A DNA stretch of 64,000 nucleotides from Fusarium oxysporum f. sp. lycopersici 4287 (Eukaryota; Ascomycota; Sordariomycetes; Hypocreales; Nectriaceae), in contig NC_030998.1 in NCBI RefSeq assembly GCF_000149955.1, positions 1,066,699-1,130,698 on the forward strand, given 5' to 3'. Within the stretch, counting starts at the first letter, position 1. Each line of letters starts with the position of its first letter. Under the pieces are notes generated by a model. It made no database searches, was not told the origin of the DNA, and was given only the letters and a program-made list of their open reading frames with translations. This document shows, piece by piece, positions 55,856 through 64,000 of this stretch. The position numbers were made by a program, and so were the translations under genes.

Positions 55856-57241
55856 TCACACGACCGTCCCATCAGTAGGGTTCCGTTCCGCTCCTTCTCT
55901 CCACATAACGATGACAATGCAGCCAACTGCCAAAGAGCAGATCAAAGCCAAGATAGACATCCACCACCCAAAGCCAATACTTGCCGTGGCGATTGGAGAC
56001 ACTACAGTGCCAACGGCAGCAAGAATGTTACGGACCAAGTTGAGATCAGCGACGACTGAAGCACCGACTCCCGGCTTGATATCAACAAGGAAAGGCATAA
56101 CCGTTGCCGTAACAAGCATGAGACCCAGGCCGAACAAGAAAGCTCCGACAAGAGGAGCAATCCAAAACACCCTTTTCTCAATCAACCATCCGTAGATGAT
56201 CAATCCAGCGGGGATAAAGCCAACGCCGTACCAAACTGTCTTGATCCTCTCGATGGGGCGGATGGCACCATCATGTGTTGTCTGGTACTGGCGCAACTTG
56301 GCATCGCTCAGTTTGCCGCCGACGACACTTCCGATGGCGTATCCGAGACAGTTGCTGATATAGCAAAGACCAATTTCGATGGCTGAGAAGTTGTAAGGTG
56401 CAGCAGCGTAAGCGTATGGAAGCGTCGTGTTGAAGCAGTACAGGCTTGCAAAGCAGATGCTCACATAGGCAATAGTCAGAGCAATGGAAGGAGCCATCAA
56501 AAACTTCAGTTTAGGGAGTGGTGCGAGGGCATCGCGTTTGAGGACCTGGTGCCATAGCTTCGGCTGCTCAGTAGACGAGTTGACAAGTGTCTCGGGCAGA
56601 ACCAACAGAGTGAGCATGGCAGCGATGAAGGTGAAAATGGCCATGAAGTACAAGTTTGCACGCCATCCAAGCCAGACTTGCAAAGCGCCACCAATGATGG
56701 GTGCAACCAAAGGTCCAATAAGTGTTCCCAGGTAAAACCAGCCCAAAGCTGATCCACGCTCGGTCGAGATGTAGATGTCGCTTATGACGCCGGCACCAAC
56801 GCTTTGAGCAGACGAGCAGCCCATTGCTTCGATAAGTCGAAAGACGATGATTAGAGACAGCGAGTTGGAGACTGCGCAGACAATCACCGCAACTGTTGAG
56901 ATGAGGAAGCTTGAGACTAGAACTGGTCGACGGCCATACTGCTGGCTCAGGGTACTCCACCACAGCGGAGCAATAGCCAAGCCAAGAAGAAAGACAGTTG
57001 TAGTAAGTGCGACTTTTGTTTCGGTGGTGTGAAAGTAGTCGACAAGAGTTGTAAACGATGGGAAGAGAATGCATGAGGCAAATGGTGCTGTGAATGCAGA
57101 CAGAGTTGTTATGGCGACGATTGCGTGCTTTTGCCAAGTGGAATGAGTAGTTGGGTCTTCTCGCCGAGTTACCAAGCAGAATCTATCAAACCATGTTTGG
57201 TAGAGTTGCTTGGGCTTTTCGTTGGAGGCAGTCTCCGACAT
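55856..57241 (-). CDS. MFS transporter, DHA1 type
   Basis: A single exon encodes 461 residues from the methionine of MSETASNEKPKQ; an ATG at 57364 would add 41 unlikely residues. Twelve helices are visible, with WSTLSQQYGRRPVLVSS as motif A, RLIEAMGCSSAQSVGAGVI as helix 4, and GSALGWFYLGTLIGPLVAPI as helix 5 (motif C, the antiporter signature). The C-terminus is short and hydrophilic. This points to an exporter of drugs, toxins or metabolites. It shares its promoter with the divergent Zn2Cys6 gene, a frequent arrangement for a carrier and its own regulator. Confidence 0.92.
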   Translation of the reverse strand: MSETASNEKPKQLYQTWFDRFCLVTRREDPTTHSTWQKHAIVAITTLSAFTAPFASCILFPSFTTLVDYFHTTETKVALTTTVFLLGLAIAPLWWSTLSQQYGRRPVLVSSFLISTVAVIVCAVSNSLSLIIVFRLIEAMGCSSAQSVGAGVISDIYISTERGSALGWFYLGTLIGPLVAPIIGGALQVWLGWRANLYFMAIFTFIAAMLTLLVLPETLVNSSTEQPKLWHQVLKRDALAPLPKLKFLMAPSIALTIAYVSICFASLYCFNTTLPYAYAAAPYNFSAIEIGLCYISNCLGYAIGSVVGGKLSDAKLRQYQTTHDGAIRPIERIKTVWYGVGFIPAGLIIYGWLIEKRVFWIAPLVGAFLFGLGLMLVTATVMPFLVDIKPGVGASVVADLNLVRNILAAVGTVVSPIATASIGFGWWMSILALICSLAVGCIVIVMWREGAERNPTDGTVV

Positions 57242-57665
57242 CTTTCCTGAGCGATGAACAATGATAAAGCTGAGGAGCTGGTATGGGTAGGAAGAGTGAT
57301 AGTTGATCTGAGACTGACATGAGGAGTAAGATGTAAGTAGAGCTAGACAACTACGTCTGTTCATATATTAAAGCTTCCAGCAGTGATAAATCCTGTCCTG
57401 GCTTGATGATGCGATTCCGGGGTTTCGGGACTTTCAGCTATCGGAATTTCCCAAAATAATCCCGATGCTCTTGGGGATTGACCAATGACAGTCACATCTG
57501 GCTGGCTGAAATGCCTCTAAAATCTGACAAACATGCACCGTAAGCATACTAAAACTTCATCAGCACACACTAAAGCTGCGGGACTTTCTGATCGGGAAAT
57601 TCTACTTAATACTTCCAGCGCCCGAAATCCCGATATCACGAACTCACACATTTCACTCAACAAAC
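57242..57665. promoter_or_regulatory. Bidirectional promoter with repeated CGGGACTTTC and ATCGG motifs
   Basis: This 424-base interval drives both the carrier and the regulator. The 10-mer CGGGACTTTC occurs exactly twice, at 57426-57435 and 57579-57588. Each copy is followed within six bases by ATCGG (57440-57444; 57591-57595) and then an AATTTC- or AAATTC-like string. The reverse complement CCGAT recurs at 57462-57466 and 57630-57634. Zn2Cys6 factors bind CGG/CCG half sites, so these are candidate autoregulatory sites. The repeat is seen; the binding is inferred. Confidence 0.55.
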
Positions 57666-59201
57666 ATGAACAGAAGCTGCGTCAGTTGCGCCACGTCCAA
57701 GGTCCGATGCGACCTCGACAAGAAGGGTTTTCCGTGCTCGCGATGTCAACAGAAGAACTCAACGTGCGTGAAAGCTGGCCGCAAGAAACGGACGAGGAAA
57801 ACGACGCCCAGCATCGCCAGTTCAAACCCGTCGCCACAGGGGATCACACAGCAAAATGAACCGCAGCCACCGCTCGAGCAGAATGTCGACTTTTCATTCT
57901 TTGACACATCATCCTTTGGCGAAATTGACTTTCTATCACAACTCGTTGACATCGAAAGCATGGTTGACATGAGTAGTTGGACATGGAGCCCTAGCGATAT
58001 GACATCGCCCATTGGCGAAAACACCGTACCTGGCAACAATGATCTCTGGACCGGTATGAGAACAAATGACGGACTCGTCTGCCCGGATAACTTCCGACTT
58101 CCAGCCGACTTCCTTCTTGAGCTTGACGGCCCAGAGACCATCCCTGTGCATCGCCTTGAGACGCTGGCCAGGCTCTTCTTCTCGCACTTTCACTCTTCAC
58201 TTCCACTATTGCATGTTCCAACATTCTGTCTAGCTTCATCGCCTTCTGTTCTTATTCGAACAATTTGCTTTATCGGCGCCGGTTTTGAAAGAGATTCTAT
58301 TTCTACGACAGAAGCAAAGTTACTTTACGGCTCTCTTCCATCACAGCTGGCCAAGTCCTGTCTTCGTTCCAACGGAAGCTCGCCAACCTTTCAAGAACTA
58401 CAGGCTCTGGTACTGCTACAGTTTGCTGCTATGGCGAACGGGGGAAGTGTCGAAAGAGCTGCGTCTCGGCTCATACATCCGCTCCTCGTCGCAGCAATAC
58501 GACACGAAGGTCTTCTCAAGGTTCACGGCGAATGTACCAAAGCTACACGCAATGCACACTTTTGGACATCGTGGATACAAAAAGAGTCAAACAAACGAGT
58601 GCTTTGGGGCGTGTATGCAGTTGACTGCTACCAGTCAATACTTTGTGGCAGTAAACCCATTCTATCCCCGACAGATACGAGGGCCTCTTTCCCATGCGAC
58701 GATGCCAGCTGGACGGCTTGCTCTGCATCTCTATGGGCTGCACTACCAGCCCAAGATCCTTCTAGCTGTTTCCTGTCCTCCGTTAAAGGCCTCATGGGAG
58801 GCCATGCTCCTGCTGAGACAAATCTGACAGCCTTTGGGATGAATCTTTTGGTCTTGGCAGTCAACTCGCTTTTGCTCGAAGCCCAAACGTCAATATTACC
58901 CGTCGATACTTCGGCTCTGGACTCGGCACTGCAGACTTGGTATGCGTCTTGGCAACAATTTCAAACGCAGTCCCAAAACGCCAGCGATAGAAGGGCGAAC
59001 TGTGTCCTCATCACGAACAGTTTGTCCTTGTACCGTTTAGGAGTCCACTTTCTCAGAAATGGACGGCCTCTTCTGTATGAAAAGGCTTATCTGGAAAGGT
59101 CTACTGACACTCGGAACCCTCTCATTATCAAAGAGCAGGTATATCAAGACGAAATGATGAAATACGTGAGGGGAGTTCTTGATGCGTTTGTAGAAGCATA
59201 A
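57666..59201 (+). CDS. Zn2Cys6 transcription factor
   Basis: A single exon encodes 511 residues. The cluster begins almost at the start: Cys5-x2-Cys-x6-Cys-x8-Cys-x2-Cys-x6-Cys34 (CVSCATSKVRCDLDKKGFPC), followed by the basic GRKKRTRK. The middle domain resembles fungal_trans (PF04082), with LFFSHFHSSLPLLHVPTF, then VLIRTICFIGAGF and the ASRLIHPLLVAAIRHEGLL and KRVLWGVYAVDCYQSILCG blocks. Many regulators of this shape control a neighbouring gene cluster. The divergent MFS gene and the SDR gene beyond it are the likely targets. Confidence 0.93.
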   Translation: MNRSCVSCATSKVRCDLDKKGFPCSRCQQKNSTCVKAGRKKRTRKTTPSIASSNPSPQGITQQNEPQPPLEQNVDFSFFDTSSFGEIDFLSQLVDIESMVDMSSWTWSPSDMTSPIGENTVPGNNDLWTGMRTNDGLVCPDNFRLPADFLLELDGPETIPVHRLETLARLFFSHFHSSLPLLHVPTFCLASSPSVLIRTICFIGAGFERDSISTTEAKLLYGSLPSQLAKSCLRSNGSSPTFQELQALVLLQFAAMANGGSVERAASRLIHPLLVAAIRHEGLLKVHGECTKATRNAHFWTSWIQKESNKRVLWGVYAVDCYQSILCGSKPILSPTDTRASFPCDDASWTACSASLWAALPAQDPSSCFLSSVKGLMGGHAPAETNLTAFGMNLLVLAVNSLLLEAQTSILPVDTSALDSALQTWYASWQQFQTQSQNASDRRANCVLITNSLSLYRLGVHFLRNGRPLLYEKAYLERSTDTRNPLIIKEQVYQDEMMKYVRGVLDAFVEA

Positions 59202-59445
59202 TTCCAAAATCTGAGACTTCGATAGCCTAAAATGAGAGGATAGGGCGCCGAGAGCAAGGTCCTAATATTAAATAAATACTTGAGAAAACTCGCTGCTTTT
59301 TACAGTAGGATGTTCTGAGAAATAGAGGATTCAGATTGCAACGGATGAAAGTTAAGCTTTCCCTGGCCTCTCATGCTGCATCTGCCTCAAGCCACGCCAT
59401 CAGCGTCCGTCAACTGAACACCGCCGAGATCCGCAATCAGATTTG

Positions 59446-60248
59446 CTATAGGTGGCCTTGATATCTCCTCACAGAACGGGATATGAAAACATCAGCACAT
59501 ACATAACCCATATCCTCAAGGCCAGTCGGATCCAGTCCACGCGCATCACTCTGTTCCTGGGCAGAGGCGAAGCGGTGCTAACGAAGGACAACGCCCGGAA
59601 GCCTCTCGGTCACAAGCCCGTGCTCTGTCAATTCAGTCGCTATCTCTTCATAGGAGGGTGTCCCAATCACAGTGCTAGCGACCCAGAGGTTGCTTGATCT
59701 ACCGACTGCAGCAATGATGCGAGCGAAAGCTCGGGAGCTTAGGTAACTGACGCCGCCCGCATAAATTATGAGACTCACACCCTGCAGTGCCTTGCGTAGA
59801 TCCGGAGAGGGATCCTTGATCTCCAGACCCTCTATCCAACCAGCGTCGATCAAGCCGGCATCCAAGGCGTAGCGAACAGCATGGTCTGCCTTGTCAAGCC
59901 CTAGCACCACGGGCTTGGGAGATCGTTCTCGACTCGCAAAGAACTCTTTGTCTGCCAGAGCCTGCTGTTTGGAATCCGGCTCCGAACCTGTGTAATGAGC
60001 GGTCCAAGTCTCTAGGTCGACTTGGTGTCGGAGCAGAGCTCCATTGATGCCGTATGAGCAGCGCACGCCTAAGATTGCGGGAGCGGTCGCCCCCCGACAA
60101 GATAGTCGATGAAGTCGCTGGAACAAAGGTAGTAGTTGCTGTGGGAGGGCGCTAAGGTTGTGGGATAACCACGCAGGTCTTGCTGGTTGTGTAAGTCGGT
60201 ACAGTTTGCTTTCTGGGCGACAGCAGATTGCTGCTGGTTGTTTACCAT
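59446..60248 (-). pseudogene. SAM-dependent methyltransferase pseudogene with in-frame TAG
   Basis: On the minus strand, one frame runs from about 60207 to 59578 and then, after a TAG at 59580-59578, stays open for 43 more codons to 59446. The part before the stop has the methyltransferase pattern: ILGVRCSYGINGALL (motif I), VVLGLDKADHAVRYALDAG (strand 2 region), VSLIIYAGGVSYLS and TEHGLVTERLPGVVLR. The part after it, HRFASAQEQ then ARGLDPTGLEDMGYVCAD, is what the family carries next, so homology crosses the stop. The frame also has no ATG; the nearest, at 60248, is out of frame, unless a first exon of one codon is assumed. CAG to TAG is a C-to-T change in a CpA step, compatible with RIP. Range ends are approximate. 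Confidence 0.7.
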
Positions 60249-61676
60249 TGTGGGCTGCTATTCGTAGTTAATGGAAAGATGCAGGATCCGGTGGAGAAGC
60301 AGGCTATTTCCCCTCTTATATAACCAAGTCTCATGTCTCACTTTCAATTATGCAACTACGAGAAATTATGGAAGCGTGGAGGTCACACCGTAAAGCATTC
60401 AATCATTATCTCAAAAGGTGCTGTCGCATTGATACGGTAGCCTCAATATGTATGCCAGGACCATGTAGGCTGGACCGGTAAGTATGCTGATGGTGTATCA
60501 CCGGCTTATCCACTTGACAGGAAGTCACAATGACCGGCCAACGCATGCTAATGATATAATAATGTCTACAAAGAGAAGAACTCTGTTCTAGCACCCTGTC
60601 TCCGTGTGAAACTGAGGTCTGCAGAGAAACATAGTGCTTCTGCTTCAGTCGTACCATAATGACGCTACATCACAATGCAGCAGTCGTCGTCGCGTGGTGG
60701 AGGATTGCAAACAAAGCAGGCTCGATACGCTGCTCGCTTCGAACGGCCTGTACACGTAGGGCAAACATCTAAGGTTCCAAACAAAGCCCATTCTTAGTAA
60801 ATCTGGTAGGTGCAAGATTAGAGACGCGAGCACGTACGGTATTGGCACCATGGCGAGATCTTAGTGGTGAAGTGTTTGCGTGGTCTGTTGCACTGAGGGA
60901 TAGCGCAAACCTGTGAGTACGGATTGTGCATTGTGTCGGTTTACCTGAACCATATTCCAACGTGAGATGCTAAAAGACGCTAAAAGGCAAGAGAAGAAAG
61001 AAGATACAGAGAAAGAAGGAGGACGCGAGAGGCGGGGATTAAGTACCAAAGTCTTAACCGCCAGCCTGATTTCTTAACATGACCGGAAGCAGGCTCTCAT
61101 GCGACTGAAAGTGCAAATAATCTCTCGTCAGCACATGTCTTGGGCATTCTTGCCTGTAATTTGCTAGCAGTCTGTTGTGGCGCTTCAAGACCGTATATCT
61201 GTCCCTAACGTGCAACCTTTGATACATCATGCCACCAACATGGTAGACCACCATTATGTGTCAGCTCAGACAGCCAGGTCATCTCACCAGGTGGCCAGAG
61301 AAATTAATGAGTAATATGGACTGAAGACGATAGAAATCAGAGATTCGCAAGGGGGTTGAAAATTGTAACTTATTACAAGCCACTCATAGTGAGTCCTGAC
61401 ATTCTTGGAGGGGGACGCATTTCCAACACTGACATTGATATGTGCCTTCCATCTGGTGCTCCACAGATTGTTGAAGGGTTGTGAGCATTGCACTTCTCGG
61501 CCGCAGGTAAGCTTTTATTATATTCATGTATCGCATTCGCAATCAAGGACTCAAGCTACTAAAAGTCCCGTATATACTTTGCATCACAACAAGATAACTT
61601 GGTCAAGGCTTGTAATCTGACTGCATGTTCAAAATAAACAACCTTTGACAGAGTATCCAACATTGCTTCATAATAC
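60249..61676. other. Intergenic region (1.4 kb)
   Basis: This lies between the methyltransferase relic and the 3' end of the annexin gene. Only short, featureless frames occur on either strand. No repeats stand out. Confidence 0.45.
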
Positions 61677-63113
61677 CTATTTCTCACCAATCAATGCCAG
61701 AGCAAAGTCCTTGTAGTCACCGCTCAGCACCGACTTGATATTCCCACTCAACGTAGCACCAGTAACTGGCTTGTACGCCTGCTTTGTCTGATATAAGCGC
61801 CCCTGATCCCAGTAGAGACTGACGAGTCTGTTGATGAAGAGACGGTCCTTACGCATCGACTTGTTCAGTGGCATACTGAGTCTGCCTGCATCAGATCGAG
61901 CTCGATCCTGTGCATGGTAGAGTATCCGCAGCAGCACGTCTTCCATGTCACCGCGGAACTCCTTCTCAATAACACTCTCAAGACTGCGGTGATATTTGTG
62001 TTGATATGCATCGTTCATTGCACGAACTTGGGCGTCGTTGCTGCTGGTGAATATCTGGGCTACAGAAACAGCGTTGGCACCGATTGTACCCTCAGTGGCC
62101 CTCTGCAGTTCTGTAATCTTCTGGTCAATCTCGTGAGGAATCACTGGAGCATTATCCTCCGCTCGCCTGGCGGCAAGAACCATGCTGTAGAGTCGGTAGA
62201 GGGTATCGTCGACATCCTCCTTGATATCGACCAGAAGTTCTTTGCCTCGGAAACGCTTGTACTCGGCTGTAATAGCACGAATATCTGCATTTGAGCGGCA
62301 GAGAAGAACATCGTTCAACGCATCTTCATCGGTGCCAGCGCGGTTGAGAGCCTTTGACAGATTTTGAACGTCATTCTCCAATGGTCCGCGAATCAGAGCG
62401 AGAAGACATGTTTCAAAGTCGCCACGGGTCTCGCTTTCGATGTCCTTTGCGAGATCGCGCATGAAACGGCTATTGTAGTCCCGGACTAGCTGGGCAATAG
62501 TCCATGGGTCAGCGTATTTGGGGCTGACGAGAACACGAATCAGAGCCTTTTCATCACAGCCCATTCCCTTCATGGCCTTTCGGAGAGCCTCCACGTCTGC
62601 TGCGGTGTCTACAGGCTTGACCCATGCCTTTTGGGCTGGGTCATAACCTGGCGATGCTGGCGTTGGAGGAACGTTTACTGGCGGCCCACCATATTGCTGC
62701 TGTCCAGGCTGCTGGTGCCATTGTTGACCAGGGTATGGAGGCTGGCCTTGCTGAGGACCGCCGTATTGCTGGGGAGGATACTGTCCCTGTCCATAAGGAG
62801 CCGGAGGAGGCTGTTGCCCGTAAGGCGCTTGGTGTCCGGGGGCTTGCTGGCCGTAAGGAGGCTGTTGTGGGTAGCCCTGTGAATGCTGCTGATATTGGCC
62901 CTGCTGACCTGAAGGAGGGTATTGTTGGCCTGCAGGAGGATATGGCTGATTTGGCTGTCCTCCAGGTGGGCCTTGCTGCTGGTAGCCGTAAAGCGGTTGT
63001 TGGCCTGGGGGTGGCTGGTAGTAGCCCTGGCCAGGCTGCTGCTGTCCCGGATAGCCCGGCTGAGGGGGCGCGCCGCCCTGGGAACCTTGCCAGTACGGAG
63101 GTTGCTGCGACAT
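61677..63113 (-). CDS. Annexin with long Pro/Gln/Gly/Tyr-rich N-terminal tail
   Basis: A single exon encodes 478 residues. Residues 1-150 are low-complexity, built on PGQQ, GYPG, PPYG and QYGG units, like the tails of annexins A7 and A11. Four annexin repeats follow. Repeat 1 has KGMGCDEKALIRVLV, and repeat 2 has NRAGTDEDALNDVLL, the GxGxD-type calcium loop. Repeat 3 (EGTIGANAVSVAQIF) has lost the GTD loop, and repeat 4 ends SVLSGDYKDFALALIG. Annexins bind acidic membranes with calcium and act in membrane traffic or repair. The tail may drive self-association. The ATG at 63113 is the only good start. Confidence 0.95.
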   Translation of the reverse strand: MSQQPPYWQGSQGGAPPQPGYPGQQQPGQGYYQPPPGQQPLYGYQQQGPPGGQPNQPYPPAGQQYPPSGQQGQYQQHSQGYPQQPPYGQQAPGHQAPYGQQPPPAPYGQGQYPPQQYGGPQQGQPPYPGQQWHQQPGQQQYGGPPVNVPPTPASPGYDPAQKAWVKPVDTAADVEALRKAMKGMGCDEKALIRVLVSPKYADPWTIAQLVRDYNSRFMRDLAKDIESETRGDFETCLLALIRGPLENDVQNLSKALNRAGTDEDALNDVLLCRSNADIRAITAEYKRFRGKELLVDIKEDVDDTLYRLYSMVLAARRAEDNAPVIPHEIDQKITELQRATEGTIGANAVSVAQIFTSSNDAQVRAMNDAYQHKYHRSLESVIEKEFRGDMEDVLLRILYHAQDRARSDAGRLSMPLNKSMRKDRLFINRLVSLYWDQGRLYQTKQAYKPVTGATLSGNIKSVLSGDYKDFALALIGEK

Positions 63114-64000
63114 TTAGGCAGTGAATAGACTGTTTAAGCTTCAATTAAGCGATGTTTGGAAGTTGATGCTGATGCCCGCAAAGTCTTGGACCTGTTCAGC
63201 CCTATTAAACTAAATCTGACAGGCGGGGGATCGCAACGTGGAGGCCTCTTCCTGGTTGCCTCCCACTATCATCTTAGCGGTTGTGCTACCGCAATCCGGC
63301 GTTGATGCCTCACTGGCGTCTTGCAAGTGGCTGTGTCGCTATTAGGCTGATTGCTATCGAGACCTAATATGACCCGATCCCCGTTGATCTATCCGATAAA
63401 GAGAAGGTGCGGGGCAAACAAGGCAGAACGGGCTGTTTGTGGCTTGCAAGTAGGATTGGTTGAAGAAGGCTATGAGGATTGGAAAAGGAATGATCTTCGC
63501 ATGTGCATTTAATCAATCAATTGTATGGTCAACAACAGACGGAATGGGAGCTTGCGATTATTGGGCGCAGCGATATGGAGCCTTGTTGATTTAAGTGTCT
63601 TGGCAATTTAGAGCCCTGCTTCAAGGGACTCAAGCGAAACGTCACCTGATTGTTAGCGGGGACATATAAGCACCTAAGCTTAATTCTCAAGGCTTGCCCC
63701 CTTTGCCTCTCCAATGGAAGTGGATTAGACAAAAATGGTTTCAAGAACATAGATACTTTGTCAATTATTTCAGGGTGTTATAAAGCAGATTATTGAGTCC
63801 AGCAAAGAAGCCAGAGTTGGAAAAGAACAGGTCGAATGACATCCAGATCATGACCAACTTCGGGGCTCAGCAGAGACATGTTCTCTCGTCCAAGTATATG
63901 GGACTAAGTACTATCGGAAGAGTACGATAGAACACAAAGAAGATGAAAAGAAGATGAGTTACGGTTGAGCCCACAGCTTCTCAAGACTCATATATTGTTT
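63114..64000. other. Right-end flank, promoter of the annexin
   Basis: This 887-base stretch holds the annexin promoter and no recognisable gene. A small minus-strand frame at 63529-63750 has no features. The window ends before any next gene can be judged. Confidence 0.45.

Noticed and set aside
46962..57241. The two DHA1 carriers as a tandem duplication
   Set aside because: They share only family motifs, differ in tail, exon structure and length, and are 8 kb apart.
57242..57364. Upstream in-frame ATG extending the MFS carrier by 41 residues
   Set aside because: The family start is the MSET methionine with a charged tail; the extension would also overlap the promoter region.
62624..63144. 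Long open frames on both strands over the annexin tail (166 and 167 codons)
   Set aside because: They are by-products of the repetitive PGQQ-type coding sequence, which avoids stops in other frames.

Overview
The window is fungal nuclear DNA. Genes lie on both strands, have no operons, and are split by short introns (about 48-110 nt) with GTAAGT-type donors, CTRAC-like branch sites and CAG/TAG acceptors. The content (HET domain protein, Zn2Cys6 regulators, fungal rhodopsin-type receptor, MARVEL protein, DUF1857 protein, many MFS carriers) points to a filamentous ascomycete. A Fusarium-like sordariomycete is my best guess from gene style; this is inference, not a search result. About 28 protein genes, two clear pseudogenes and one doubtful small ORF can be supported. 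I found no rRNA, tRNA, CRISPR array or intact transposon.

Layout. 1-5 kb: the 3' end of an RWD/DUF1115-type gene, a 48-residue Cys/His microprotein, a MARVEL membrane protein, an alpha/beta hydrolase, and the relic of an amino acid permease. 5.6-9.9 kb: a nine-exon phytanoyl-CoA-type dioxygenase, a HET protein and a small secreted Cys-rich protein. 11-24.5 kb: an allantoate-permease-like MFS carrier, a secreted M28 glutamate-carboxypeptidase-like enzyme, a four-exon orphan gene, a DUF1857 protein and a DUR3-type urea transporter behind a cluster of GATA sites. 24.5-27.5 kb is nearly gene-free. 27.5-35 kb: a secreted CAP/PR-1 protein, an FMN-dependent monooxygenase, and a tandem pair made of an FAD amine-oxidase-like protein and a membrane-anchored methyltransferase.

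36.8-46.9 kb: a rhodopsin-type 7TM protein, a histidine phosphatase, a Zn2Cys6 regulator, an alpha-arrestin with a PPLY motif, an orphan protein with a Cys-rich tail, and a second alpha/beta hydrolase. 47-59.2 kb: a DHA1 MFS carrier, an orphan 7TM protein, a small orphan, a regulator-like protein with a GC-AG intron, and an SDR / MFS / Zn2Cys6 trio in which carrier and regulator share one divergent promoter. 59.4-63.1 kb: a methyltransferase pseudogene broken by an in-frame TAG, then an annexin with a long Pro/Gln/Gly/Tyr-rich tail.

Functional themes. Several genes fit scavenging of organic nitrogen (urea transporter, Dal5-like carrier, secreted dipeptidase, decayed amino acid permease). Others fit secretion and environmental sensing (CAP protein, small Cys-rich protein, two 7TM proteins, HET). 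The most system-like unit is the FAD-oxidoreductase plus membrane methyltransferase pair at 32.2-35.1 kb, which resembles bacterial neighbourhoods joining COG2907-type flavoproteins with cyclopropane-fatty-acid-synthase-like enzymes. The SDR-MFS-regulator trio is a possible small metabolite or detoxification cluster. Exon joins given below were each checked for reading-frame continuity by hand.
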